NCBI RefSeq assembly: GCF_051014445.1
Contig: NW_027488368.1
Coordinates: 6,386,001-6,450,000 of the forward strand
Source: Colletes latitarsis
Taxonomy: Eukaryota; Arthropoda; Insecta; Hymenoptera; Colletidae
Direction of reading: 5' to 3'
DNA length: 64,000 nucleotides
Part shown: one piece after another, positions 12,901 through 26,405 of the stretch
Layout of the letters: every line of letters starts with the position of its first letter
How positions within the stretch are numbered: position 1 is the stretch's first letter
Translations under genes and position numbers: made by a program
Notes under the pieces: model-generated
The model's database searches: none
What the model was told of the DNA's origin: nothing
What the model saw: only the letters and a program-made list of their open reading frames with translations

Positions 12901-15900
12901 GGTTCCACACCGAAACAGTCAATTAAACCTGGTTGCGATTAATATTTTGGAGGATAACGCTGGTTATGTTTGGGTTAGTTCTGGTATTTGCAATCATCAG
13001 GCACATACTTTCGCATTTTTCGCATACTTGTTGGCCAGATCCTGGGATATTTCTGGTTTGGATCCCGTAGTAATGCGGTACCACGCCGAAACAGTCAACT
13101 AAACATTGTTGCGATTAATATTTTAGAGGATAACGCCGGTTACGTCTCGGTTAGGTCTGGTATTAGCAATCATGTGGCTCGTACTTTCGCATTCTTCGCA
13201 TACTTGTTGTTCAGATCCTGGCCTTTCTCTGGCTTGGACCACGTAGTAATGTGGTACCACACCGAAACAGTCAATTAACCCTGGTTGCGAATAATATTTT
13301 AGAGGATAACGCTGGTTACGTCTGGTTTAGTTCCGGTATTTACAATCTTCTGGCTCATACTTTCGCGTTTTTCGCATACTTGTTGGCCAGATCCTGGCCT
13401 TTTTCTGGCTTTGACATGGCAGTAATGTGGTACCACACTGAAACAGTCAATTAAACCTGGTTCCGATTAATATTTGAGAGGATAACGCAGGTTATGTCTG
13501 GGTTAGGTCTGGTATTTACCCTCATCTGGCACGTACTTTCGCATTTTTCGCATACTTGTTGGCCAGATCCTGACCTTTTTCTGGCCTTGACATGGCAGTA
13601 ATGTGGTACCACACTGAAACAGAAAAATAATCCTGATTCCGATTAATATTTTAGAGGATAACGCCGGTTATGTCTAGGTTAGGTCTGGTATTTACCCCCA
13701 TCTGGCACGTACTTTCGCATTTTTCGCATACTTGTTGGCCAGATCCTGGCCTTTTTCCGGCTTGGACCACGTAGTAATGTGGTACCACACCGAAACTGTC
13801 AGCTAAACCTGGTTGCGATTAATATTTTAGAGGATAACGCCGGTTATGTCTAGGTTAGGTCTGGGATTTGCCCTCATCTGGCTCATACTTTCGCATTTTT
13901 CGCATTACTTTTTGGCCAGATCCTGGGCTTTTTCTGGTTTGGATCCCGTAGTAATGCGGTACCACGCCGAAACAGTCAACTAAACATTGTCGCGATTAAT
14001 ATTTTAGAGGATAACGCCGGTTACGTCTCGGTTAGGTCTGGTATTTGCCCTCATCTGTCTCGTACTTTCGCATTCTTCGCATACTTGTTGGGCAGACCCT
14101 GGCCTTTTTCTGGCTTGGACCACGTAGTAAAGTGGTACAACACTGAAACAGTCAATTAAACCTGGGTCCGATTAATATTTTAGAGGATAACGCCGATTAT
14201 GTCTCGGTTAGGTCTGGTATTAGCCCTCTTCTGACTCGTACTTTCGCTTTTTTCGCATACTTGTTGGCCAGATCCTGGCCTTTTTGCGGCTTGGACCACG
14301 TAGTAATGTGGTACCACACTGAAACAGTCAATTAAACCTGGGTCCGATTAATATTTTAGAGGATAACGCCGGTTATGTCTGGGTTAGGTCTGGTATTTGC
14401 CCTCAACTGGATCGTACTTTCGCGTTTTTCGCATAGTTGCTGGCCAGATCCTGGGATTTTTCTGGTTTGGATCCCGTAGTAATGTGGTTCCACACCGAAA
14501 CAGTCTATTAAGCCTGGTTTCGATTAACACTTTAGAGGATAACGCCAGTTATGTCTGGGTTAGGCCTGGTAATTGCCCTCATCTGGCACGTACTTTCGCA
14601 TTTTTCGCATAGTTGTTGGCCAGATCCTGGGTTTTTTCAGGTTTGGATCCCGTAGTAATGTGGTTCCACACTGAAACGGTCAACTAAACCTGGCTGCGAT
14701 TAATATTTTAGTCGATAACGCCGGTGATGTCTGGGTTAGGTCTGGTATTTGCCATCATCTGGCTCGTACTTTCCCATTTTTCGCATACTTCTTGGCCAGA
14801 TCCTGGCCTTTTTCTGGTTTGGATCACGTAGTAAAGTGGTACCACACTGAAACAGTCAATTAAACCTGTTTGCGATAAATATTTTAGAGGATAACGCCGG
14901 TTATGTCTCGGTTAGTTCTAGGATTTCCCGTCATCTGTCTCGTACTTTTGCGTTTTTCGCATAGTTGTTGGCCAGATCCTGAGTATTTTCTGGTTTGGAT
15001 CCCGTAGTAATGTGGTACCACACTGAAACTGTCAATAAAAGCTGGTTCCTATTAGTATTTTACAGGATAACGCTGGTTATGTCTGTGTCAGTTCTGGTAT
15101 TTGCAATCATCTGGCTCATAGTTTCGCGTTTTTCGCACACTTGTTGGCCAGATCCTGGCCCTTTTCTGGTTTGGATCACCTAGTAATGTGGTACCACACT
15201 GAAACAGTCAATAGAAGCTGGTTCCGATAAGTATTTTAGAGGATAACGCTGGTTATGTCTGGGTTAGGTCTGGTATTTACCCTCATCTGGCTCGTACTTT
15301 TGCGTTTTTCGCATAGTTGTTGGCCAGATCCTGGCTTTTTTCTGGTTTGGATCCCGTAGTAATGTGGTTCCACACCGAAACAATCAATTAAACCTGGTTG
15401 CGATTAATATTTTAGAGGATAACGCCGGTTATGTCTCGGTTAGGTCTGGTGTTAGCCCTCATCTGGCTCGTACTATCGCTTTTTTCGCATACTTGTTGGC
15501 CAGATCCTGGCCTTTTTGCGGCTTGGACCACGTAGTAACGTGGTGCCACACTGAAACAGTCAATTAAAACTGGGTCCGATTAACATTTTAGAGGATAACG
15601 CCGGTTATGTCTGGGTTAGGTCTGGTATTTACCCTCATCTGGCTCGTACTTTCGCATTTTTCGCATACTTGTTGGCCAGACCCTGGCCTTTTTCTGGCTT
15701 GGACCACGTAGTAAAGTGGTACCACACTGAAACAGTCAATTAAACCTGGGTCCGATTAATATTTTAGAGGATAACGCCGGTTATGTCTCGGTTAGGTCTG
15801 GTCCTAGCCCTCATCGGGCTCGTACATTCGCTTTTTTCGCATACTTGTTGGCCAGATCCTGGGATTTTTCTGGTTTGGATCCCGTAGTAATGTGGTTCCA

Positions 15901-18900
15901 CACCGAAACAGTCAATTATACCTGGTTGCGATAACTATTTTTGAGTATAACGCCGGTTATGTCTGGGTTAGGTCTGGTATTTGCCCTCATTTGGCACGTA
16001 CTTTCGCATTTTTCGCATAGTTCCTGGCCAGATCCTGGGATTTTTCTGGTTTGGATCCCGTAGTAATGTGGTTCCACACCGAAACAGTCTATTAAACCTG
16101 GTTTCGATTAACACTTTAGAGGATAACGCCGGTTATGTCTGGGTTAGGTCTGGTATTTGCCCTCATCTGGCACGTACTTTCGCATTTTTCGCATAGTTGT
16201 TGGCCAGATCCTGGGATTTGTATGGTTTGGATCACGTAGTAACGCGGTGCCACACCGAAACAGTCAATTATACCTGGTTGCGATAACTATTTTTGAGTAT
16301 AACGCCGGTTATGTCTGGGTTAGGTCTGGTATTTGCCCTCATTTGGCACGTACTTTCGCATTTTTCGCATAGTTGCTGGCCAGATCCTGGGATTTTTCTG
16401 GTTTGGATCCCGTAGTAATGAGGTTCCACACCGAAACAATCAATTAAACCTGGTTGCGATTAATATTTTAGAGGATAACGCCGGTTATGTCTCGGTTAGG
16501 TCTGGTGTTAGCCCTCATCTGGCTCGTACTTTCGCTTTTTTCGCATACTTGTTGGCCAGATCCTGGCCTTTTTGCGGCTTGGACCACGTAGTAAAGTGGT
16601 ACCACACCGAAACAGTCAATTATACCTGGTTGCGATAACTATTTTTGAGTATAACGCCGGTTATGTCTAGGTTAGGTCTGGTATTTGCCCTCATTTGGCA
16701 CGTACTTTCGCATTTTTCGCATAGTTGCTGGCCAGATCCTGGGATTTTTCTGGTTTGGATCCCGTAGTAATGTGGTTCCACACCGAAACAATCAATTAAA
16801 CCTGGTTGCGATTAATATTTTAGAGGATAACGCCGGTTATGTCTCGGTTAGGTCTGGTGTTAGCCCTCATCTGGCTCGTACTTTCGCTTTTTTCGCATAC
16901 TTGTTGGCCAGATCCTGGCCTTTTTGCGGCTTGGACCACGTAGTAAAGTGGTACCACACTGAAACAGTCAATTAAACCTGGGTCCGATTAATATTTTAGA
17001 GGATAACGCCGGTAATGTCTCGGTTAGGTCTGGTGTCAGCCCTCATCTGGCTCGTACTTTCGCTTTTTTCGCATACTTGTTGGCCAGATCCTGGCCTTTT
17101 TGCGGTTTGGACCACGTAGTAAAGTGGTACCACACTGAAACAGTCAATTAAACCTGGGTCCGATTAATATTTTAGAGGATAACGCCGGTTATGTCTGGGA
17201 TAGGTCTGGTATTTGCCCTCATCTGGCTCGCACCTTCGCATTTTTCGCATACTTGTTGGCCAGATCCTGGCCTTTTTCTAGTTTGGATCACGTAGTAACG
17301 CGGTGCCACACCGAAACAGTCAATTAAACCTGGTTGCGATAACTATTTTTGAGTATAACGCCGGTTATGTCTGGGTTAGGTCTGGTATTTGCCCTCAACT
17401 GGATCGTACTTTCGCGTTCTTCGCATAGTTGCTGGCCAGATCCTGGGATTTTTCTGGTTTGGATCCCGTAGTAATGTGGTTCCACACCGAAACAGTCTAT
17501 TAAACCTGGTTTCATTGAACACTTTGGAGGATAACGCCGGTTATGTCTGGGTTAGGTCTGGTATTTGCCCTCATCTGGCACGTACTTTCGCATTTTTCGC
17601 ATAGTTGCTGGCCAGATCCTGAGATTTTTCTGGTTTGGATCCCGTAGTAATGTGGTTCCACACCGAAACAGTCTATTAAACCTGGTTTCGATTAACACTT
17701 TAGAGGATAACGCCGGTTATGTCTGGGTTAGGTCTGGTATTTGCCCTCATCTGGCACGTACTTTCGCATTTTTCGCATAGTTGTTGGCCAGATCCTGGGT
17801 TTTTTCAGGTTTGGATCCCGTAGCAATGTGGTACCACACTGAAACAGTCAATAAAACCAGGTTCCGATTAATATTTTAGAGGATAACGCCGGTTATGTCT
17901 GGGGTAGGTCTGGTATTTGCCCACATCTGGCTCGTACTTTCGCGTTTTCGCGTAGTTGTTGTCCAGATCCTGGCTTTTTTCTGGTTTGGATCACGTAGTA
18001 ACGCGGTACCACACCGAAACAGTCAATGAAACCTGGTTGCGATTAATATTTTAGAGGATAACGCCGGTTATGTCTCGGTTAGGTCTGGGATTTGCAAACA
18101 TTTGGCTCGTACATTCGCATTTCTCGCATACTTCTTGGCCAGATCCTGGCCTTTTTCTGGCTTGGACCACGTAGTAATGTGGTACCACACCGAAACAGTC
18201 AATTAACCCTGGTTGCCAATAATATTTTAGAGGATAACGCTGGTTATGTCTGGGTTAGTTCCGGTTTTGCAATCTTCTGGCTCATACATTCGCGCTTTTC
18301 GCATTACTTGTTGGCCAGATCCTGGGCTTTTTCTGGTTTGGATCACGTAGTAATGCGGTACCACACCGAAACAGGCAATTAAACCTGGTTGCGATTAATA
18401 TATTATACGATAACGCCGGTAATGTCTCGGTTAGGTCTGGTATTTGCCCTCAACTGGCTCGTACTTTCGCATTTTTCGCATTCTTGTTGGCCAGATCCTG
18501 GCCTTTTTCCGGCTTGGACCACGTAGTAATGTGGTACCATATCGAAACTGTCAGCTAAACCTGGTTGCGATTAATATTTTAGAGGATAACGCCGGTTATG
18601 TCTAGGTTAGGTCTGGGATTTGCCCTCATCTGGCTCATACTTTCGCATTCTTCGCATACTTGTTGTTCAGATCCTGGCATTTTTCTGGCTTGGACCACGT
18701 AGTAATGTGGTACCACACCGAAACAGTCAATGAACCCTGGTTGCGAATAATATTTTAGAGGATAACGCTGGTTATGTCTGGGTTAGTTCCGGTATTTGCA
18801 ATCTTCTGGCTCATACTTTCGCATTCTTCGCATACTTGTTGTTCAGATCCTGGCATTTTTCTGGCTTGGACCACGTAGTAATGTGGTACCACACCGAAAC

Positions 18901-20700
18901 AGTCAATGAACCCTGGTTGCGAATAATATTTTAGAGGATAACGCTGGTTATGTCTGGGTTAGTTCCGGTATTTGCAATCTTCTGGCTCATACTTTCGCGT
19001 TTTTCGCATACTTGTTGGCCAGATCCTGGCCTTTTTCTGGCTTTGACATGGCAGTAATGTGGTTCCACACCGAAACAGTCAATTAAACCTGGTTGCGATT
19101 AATATTTCAGAGGATAACGCTGGTTATGTCTGGGTTAGTTCCGGTTTTGCAATCTTCTGGCTCATACTTTCGCGATTTTCGCATACTTGTTGGCCAGATC
19201 CTGGCCTTTTTCTGGCTTGGACCACGTAGTAATGTGGTACCAAACCGAAACAGTCAATTAAATCTGGTTGCGAGTAATATTTTAGAGGATAACGCTGGTT
19301 ATGTCTGGTATAGTTCTGGTATTTGCATTCATCTGGCTCATACTTTCGCGTTTTTCGCATACTTGTTGGGCAGATCCTGGTTTTTTTCTGGTTTGGATCA
19401 CGTAGTAATGTGGTTCCACACCGAAACAGTCAATTAAACCAGGTTGCGATTAATATTTTGGAGGATAACGCTGGTTATGTTTGGGTTAGTTCTGGTATCT
19501 GCAATCATCTGGCTCATACTTTCGCGTTTTTCGCGTACTTGTTGGGCAGATCCTGGGTTTTTTCTGGTTTGGATCACGTAGTACTGTGGTACCACACTGA
19601 AACAGTCAATAATAGCTGGTTCCGATTAATAGTTTGGAGGATAACGCTGGTTACGTTTGGGTTAGTTCTGGTATTAGCAATCATCTGGCTCGTACTTTCG
19701 CATTTTTCGCATACTTGTTGTTCAGATCCTGGCCTCTTTCTGGCTTCGACCAGGTAGTAATGCGGTACCACACCGAAACAGTCAATGAAACCTGGTTGCG
19801 ATTAATATTTTACAGGATAACGCCGGTTATGTCTCGGTTAGATCTGGGATTTGCAATCATTTGGCTCGTACATTCGCATTTCTCGCATACTTTTTGACCA
19901 GATCCTGGCCTTTTTCTGGCTTGGACCACGTAGTAATGTGGTACCACACCGAAACAGTCAATTAACCCTGGTTGCGAATAATATTTTAGAGGATAATGCT
20001 GGTTATGTCTGGGTTAGTTCCGGTTTTGCAATCTTCTGGCTCATACTTTCGCGTTTTTCGCATACTTGTTGGCCAGATCCTGGCCCTTTTCTGGCCTTGG
20101 CATGGCAGTAATGTGGTACCACACTGAAACAGTCAAATAATCCTGGTTCCGATTAATATTTTAGAGGATAAGGCCGGTTATGTCTAGGTTAGGTCTGGTA
20201 TTTACCCTCATCTGGCACGTACTTTCGCATTTTTCGCATACCTGTTGGCCAGATCCTGGCCTTTTTCCGGATTGGACCACGTAGTAGTGTGGTACCACAC
20301 CCAAACCGTCAGCTAAACCTGGTTGCGATTAATATTTTAGAGGATAACGCCGGTTATGTCTAGGTTAGGTCTGGGATTTGCCCTCATCTGGCTCATACTT
20401 TCGCATTTTTCGCATTACTTGTTGGCCAGATCCTGGGCTTTTTCTGGTTTGGATCACGTAGTAATGCGGTACCACACCGAAAGAGGCGATTAAACCTGGT
20501 TGCGATTAATATATTATAGGATAACGCCGGTAATGTCTCGGTTAGGTCTGGTATTTGCCCTCATCTGGCTCGTACTTTCGCATTTTTCGCATTCTTGTTG
20601 GCCGGATCCTGGGCTTTTTCTGGTTTGGATCACGTAGTAATGTGTTGCCACACTGAAACAGTCAATTAAACCTGGTTGCGATTAATATTTTAGAGGATAA
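9950..20700 (+). repeat. satellite subdomain with the GATAACTATTTT variant and 3-mer repeats
   Basis: This part is marked by monomers containing GATAACTATTTTGGAGTAT and by GTTGCTGGCCAGATCC followed by TGGGATTTTTCTGG. These variants are rare elsewhere. Between about 11580 and 12600, monomers repeat with a 528-bp period of three monomers (11580 with 12108, 11756 with 12284). Monomers near 18660 and 18836 are nearly identical neighbours, a recent single-monomer duplication. I see no gene in it. Confidence 0.75.
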
Positions 20701-20759
20701 CGCCGGCTATGTCTCGAGTAGCTCTGGGATTTGTCCACATCTGGCTCGTACTTTCGCAT

Positions 20760-22118
20760 TTTTCGCATTCTTTCTGGCCAGATCCTGGCCATTTTCTGGT
20801 TTGGATCACGTAGTAATGCGGTACCACACCGAAACTGTCAATTAAACCTGGTTGCGATTAATATTTTAGAGGATAACGCCGGTTATGTCTGGGTTAGGTC
20901 TGGTATTTGCCCTCATCTGGCTCGTGCTTTGGTATTTTTCACATACTTGTTGGCCAGATGCTGGCCTTTTTCGGGCTTGGAGCACGTAGAAATGTGGTAC
21001 CACACTGTCAATAAAAGCTGGTTCCGATTAGTATTTTAGAGGATAACGCTGGTTATGTCTGGGTCAGTTCTGGTATTTGCAATCATCTGGCTCATACTTT
21101 CTCGTTTTTCGCATACTTGTTGGGCAGATCCTGGGTTTTTTCTGGTTTGGATCACGTAGTAATGCAGTACCACACCGAAACAGTCTATTAAAGCTGGTTG
21201 CGATTAATATTATAGAGGATAACGCCGGTTATGTCTCGGTTAGGTCTGGGATTTGCCTTCATCTGGCTCGTACTTTCGCATTTTTCGCATACTTGTTGGC
21301 CACATCCTGGGTTTTTTCTGGTTTGGATCACGTAGTAATGCGGTACCACACCGAAACAGTCAGTTAAACCTGGTTGCGATTAATATTTTAGAGGATAACG
21401 CCGGTTATGTCTCGGTTAGGTCTGGGATTTGCCCTCATCTGTCTCGTACTTTCGCATTTTTCGCTTACTTGTTGGCCAGATCCTGGCCTTTTTCTGGCTT
21501 GGACCAAGTAGTAATGCGGTACTACACCAAAACAGTCAATAAAAGCTGGTTGCGATTAGCATTTTAGAGGATAACGCCGGTTATGTCTGTGTTAGGTCTG
21601 GTATTTGCCCTCATCTGGCTCGTACTTTCGCATTTTTCGCATACTTGTTGGTCAGATCCTGGCCTTTTTCTGGTTTGGATCACGTAGTAATGCGGTACCA
21701 CACCGAAACAGTCTATTAAAGCTGGTTGCGATTAATATTATAGAGGATAACGCCGGTTATGTCTGGGTTAGGTCTGGTATTAGCCCTCATCTGGCTCATA
21801 CTTTCTCGTTTTTCGCATACTTGTTGGGCAGATCCTGGGTTTTTTCTGGTTTGGATCACGTAGTAATGCAGTACCACACCGAAACAGTCTATTAAAGCTG
21901 GTTGCGATTAATATTATAGAGGATAACGCCGGTTATGTCTCGGTTAGGTCTGGGATTTGCCTTCATCTGGCTCGTACCTTCGCATTTTTCGCATACTTGT
22001 TGGCAAGATCCTGGGCTTTTACTGGTTTGGATCACGTACTATTGCGGTACCACACCGAAGCAGTCAATTAAACCTGGTTGCGATCAATGTTTTCGAGGAT
22101 AACGCCGGTTATGTCTGG
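20760..22118 (+). repeat. segmental satellite block, copy A
   Basis: This block matches 28147-29330 almost base for base. The offset is 7387 bp for monomers at 20731, 21077 and 21605 (partners 28118, 28464, 28992). It is 7211 bp for the monomer at 21957 (partner 29168), so the second copy lacks one monomer. A shared marker is TAATATTATAGAGG in place of the usual TAATATTTTAGAGG. Confidence 0.8.
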
Positions 22119-23642
22119 GTTGGGTCTGGTATTTGCAATCATCTGGCTCATACTTTCGCATTTTTCGCATACTTGTTGGCCACATCCTGGGCTTCTTCTG
22201 GTTTGGATCACGTAGTAATGCGGTACCACACCGAAACAGTCAATTAAACCTGGTTGCGATTAATATTTTAAAGGATAACGCCGGTTATGTCTTGGTTAGG
22301 TCTGGCATTTGCCCTCATCTGTCTCGTACGTTCACGTTTTTCGCATACATGTTGGCCAGATCCTGGGTTTTTTCTGCTTTGGATCACGCAGTAATGCGGT
22401 ACCACACCGAAACAGTCAATTAAACCTGGTTGCGATTAATATTATAGAGGATAACGCCGGTTATGTCTCGGTTAGGTCTGGGATTTGCCCTCATCTGGCT
22501 CGTACTTTCGCATTTTGCGTATACTGGTTGGCCAGATCTTGGCCTTGCTTTGGCTTGGACCACGTAGTAATGTGGTACTACACTGAAACAGTCAATCAAA
22601 CCTGGTTCCGATTAATATTTTAGTGGATAACGCCGGTTATGTCTGGGTTAGTTCAGGTATTTGCAATCATCTGGCTCATACTTTCGCATGTTTCGCATAC
22701 TTGTTGGCCAGATCCTGGGTTTTTTTCTGGTTTGGATCCCGTAGTAATGTGGTTCCTCAACGAAACAGTCAATTAAACCTGGTTGCGATTAATATTTTAG
22801 AGGATAACGCCGGTTATGTCTGTATTCGTTCTGGTATTTGCCCTCATCTGGCTCGTACTTTCGCATTTTTCGCATACTTGGTGGCCAGATCCTGGCCTCT
22901 TTCTGGTTTGGATCACGTAGTGATGCGGTACCACACGGAAACAGTCAACAAAATCTGGTTCCGATTAGCATTTTAGATGATAACGCTGGTTTTGTCTGGG
23001 TTAGATCTGGTATTTGCAATCATCTGGCTCATACTTTCGCGCTTTTCGCATACATGTTGGCCAGATCCTGGGTTTTTTCTGGTTTGGATCACGCAGTAAT
23101 GCGGTACCACACCGAAACAGTCAATTAAACCTGGTTGCGATTAATATTATTGAGGATAACGCCGGTTATGTCTCCGGTAGGTCCGGGATTTGCCCTCATC
23201 TGGCTCGTACTTTCGCATTTTGCGTATACTGGTTCGCAAAATCCTGGCCTCTTTCTGGTTTGGATCACGCAGTGATGCGGTACCACACCGACACAGCCAA
23301 TTAAACCTTGTTGCGATTAATATTTTAGAGGATAACGCCGGGTATGTCTTGGTTAGTTCTGGGATTTGCCCACATCTGGCTCGTACTTTCGCATTTTTCG
23401 CATACTTGTTGACCAGATCCAGGGCTTTTTCTGGTTTGGATCACGTAGTAATGCGGTACCACTCCGAAACAGTCAATTAAACCTGGTTGCGATTAATATT
23501 TTAGTGGATAACGCCGGTTATGTCTCGGTTAGGTGTTGTATTTGCCCTCATCTGGCTCGTACTTTCGCATTTTTCGCATACTTGTTGGCCAGATCCATGG
23601 GTTTTTCTGGTTTGGATCACGTAGTAATGTAGTACCACACTG

Positions 23643-24997
23643 AAGCAGTCAATAGAAGCTGGTTCCGATTAGTATTTTAGAGGATAACGCTGGTTATATC
23701 TGGGATAGTTATGGTATTTGCAATCATCTGGCTCGTACACTCGCATTTTTCGCATACTTGTTGGCAAAATCCTGGGCTCTTTCTGGTTTGGATCACGCAG
23801 TAATGCGGTACCACTCCGACACAGCCAATTAAACCTTGTAGCGATTAATATTTTAGAGGATAACGCCGGCTATGTCTCGGTTAGGTCTGGGATCTGCCCT
23901 CATCTGGATCGTACTTTCGCATTTTTCGCACACTTGTTGGCCACATCCTGGGCTTTCTCTGGTTTGCAACACGTAGTAATGTGGTACCACACTGAAACAG
24001 TCATTTAAACCTGGTTCCGATTAGTATTTTAGAGGATAACGCCGGTTATGTCTGGGTTAGGTCTGGTATTTGCCCTCATCTGGCTCGTCCGTTCGCATTT
24101 TTCGCTTACTCGTTGGACAGATCCTGGCCTTTTTCTGGTTTGGATCACGTAGTAATGCGGTACCACACCGAAACAGTCAATTAAACCTGGTTGCGATTAT
24201 TACTTTAGAGGATAACGCCGATTATGTCTAGGTTAGGTCTGGGATTTGCCCTTATCTGGCTCGTACTTCCGCATTTCTCGCATACTTGTTGGCCAGATCC
24301 TGGCCTTTATCTGGCTTGGACCACGTAGTAATGTGCTACCACACTAAAACAGTCAATTAAACCTGGTTGCGATTAATATATTAGAGGATAACGCCGGTTA
24401 TGTCTCGGTTAGGTCTGGGATTTGCCCTCATATGGCTCGTAATTTCGCATTTTGCGTATACTGGTTGGCCAGATCTTGGCCTTGTCCTGGCTTGGACAAC
24501 GTAGTAATGTGGTACTACAATGAAACAGTCAATTAAACCTGGTTGCGATTAATATTTTAGAGGATAACGCCGGTTATGTCTCGGTTAGGTCTGGGATTTG
24601 CCCTCATATGGATCGTACTTTCGCATTTTTCGCACACTTGTTGGCCACATCCTGGGCTTTCTCTGGTTTGCATCACGTAGTAATGTGGTACCACACTGAA
24701 ACAGTCAATTAAACCTGGTTCCGATTAGTATTTTAGAGGATAACGCCGGTTTTGCCTGGGTTAGGTCTAGTATTTGCCCTCATCTGGCTCGTACTTTCGC
24801 ATGTTTCGCATACTTGTTGGCCAGATCTTGGCCTTTTTCTGGTTTGTATCACGGAGTAATGTAGTACCACACTGAAACAGTCAATAGAAGCTGGTTCCGA
24901 TTAATATTTTAGAAGATATCGCCGGTTATGTCTTGGTTAGGTCTGGTGTTTGCCCTCATCTGGCTCGAACTTCCGCATTTTTCGCATACTTGTTGGC
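23643..24997 (+). repeat. 8-mer higher-order unit, copy 1
   Basis: This block recurs 1408 bp downstream, exactly eight monomers, with very few differences. Both copies share unusual variants such as TTCGTACACTCGC-type promiscuous changes near 23735 and 25143, GGCAAAATCC, and CACTCCGACACAGCC. Translated frames at 23718 and 25126 are identical over 96 codons. Confidence 0.85.
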
Positions 24998-25050
24998 CAG
25001 ATCCTGGGCTTTTTCTGATTTGGATCACGTAGTAATGTGGTACCACACTG

Positions 25051-26405
25051 AAGCAGTCAATAGAAGCTGGTTCCGATTAGTATTTTAGAGGATAACGCTG
25101 GTTATATCTGGGATAGTTATGGTATTTGCAATCATCTGGCTCGTACACTCGCATTTTTCGCATACTTGTTGGCAAAATCCTGGGCTCTTTCTGGTTTGGA
25201 TCACGCAGTAATGCGGTACCACTCCGACACAGCCAATTAAACCTTGTAGCGATTAATATTTTAGAGGATAACGCCGGCTATGTCTCGGTTAGGTCTGGGA
25301 TCTGCCCTCATCTGGATCGTACTTTCGCATTTTTCGCACACTTGTTGGCCACATCCTGGGCTTTCTCTGGTTTGCAACACGTAGTAATGTGGTACCACAC
25401 TGAAACAGTCATTTAAACCTGGTTCCGATTAGTATTTTAGAGGATAACGCCGGATATGTCTGGGTAAGGTCTGGTATTTGCTCTCATCTGGCTCGTCCGT
25501 TCGCATTTTTCGCTTACTCGTTGGACAGATCCTGGCCTTTTTCTGGTTTGGATCACGTAGTAATGCGGTACCACACCGAAACAGTCAATTAAACCTGGTT
25601 GCGATTATTACTTTAGAGGATAACGCCGATTATGTCTAGGTTAGGTCTGGGATTTGCCCTTATCTGGCTCGTACTTCCGCATTTCTCGCATACTTGTTGG
25701 CCAGATCCTGGCCTTTATCTGGCTTGGACCACGTAGTAATGTGCTACCACACTAAAACAGTCAATTAAACCTGGTTGCGATTAATATATTAGAGGATAAC
25801 GCCGGTTATGTCTCGGTTAGGTCTGGGATTTGCCCTCATATGGCTCGTAATTTCGCATTTTGCGTATACTGGTTGGCCAGATCTTGGCCTTGTCCTGGCT
25901 TGGACCACGTAGTAATGTGGTACTACAATGAAACAGTCAATTAAACCTGGTTGCGATTAATATTTTAGAGGATAACGCCGGTTATGTCTCGGTTAGGTCT
26001 GGGATTTGCCCTCATATGGATCGTACTTTCGCATTTTTCGCACACTTGTTGGCCACATCCTGGGCTTTCTCTGGTTTGCATCACGTAGTAATGTGGTACC
26101 ACACTGAAACAGTCAATTAAACCTGGTTCCGATTAGTATTTTAGAGGATAACGCCGGTTTTGTCTGGGTTAGGTCTAGTATTTGCCCTCATCTGGCTCGT
26201 ACTTTCGCATGTTTCGCATACTTGTTGGCCAGATCTTGGCCTTTTTCTGGTTTGGATCACGGAGTAATGTAGTACCACACTGAAACAGTCAATAGAAGCT
26301 GGTTCCGATTAATATTTTAGAAGATATCGCCGGTTATGTCTTGGTTAGGTCTGGTATTTGCCCTCATCTGGCTCGAACTTCCGCATTTTTCGCATACTTG
26401 TTCGC
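25051..26405 (+). repeat. 8-mer higher-order unit, copy 2
   Basis: This is the second tandem copy of the 1408-bp unit that begins near 23643. The match ends near 26405, where the right copy reads TTGTTCGCCAGATC and the left reads TTGTTGGCCAGATC. Parts of the same unit reappear near 29465-29840 and 30650-31065, so it has been redistributed more than once. Confidence 0.85.
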
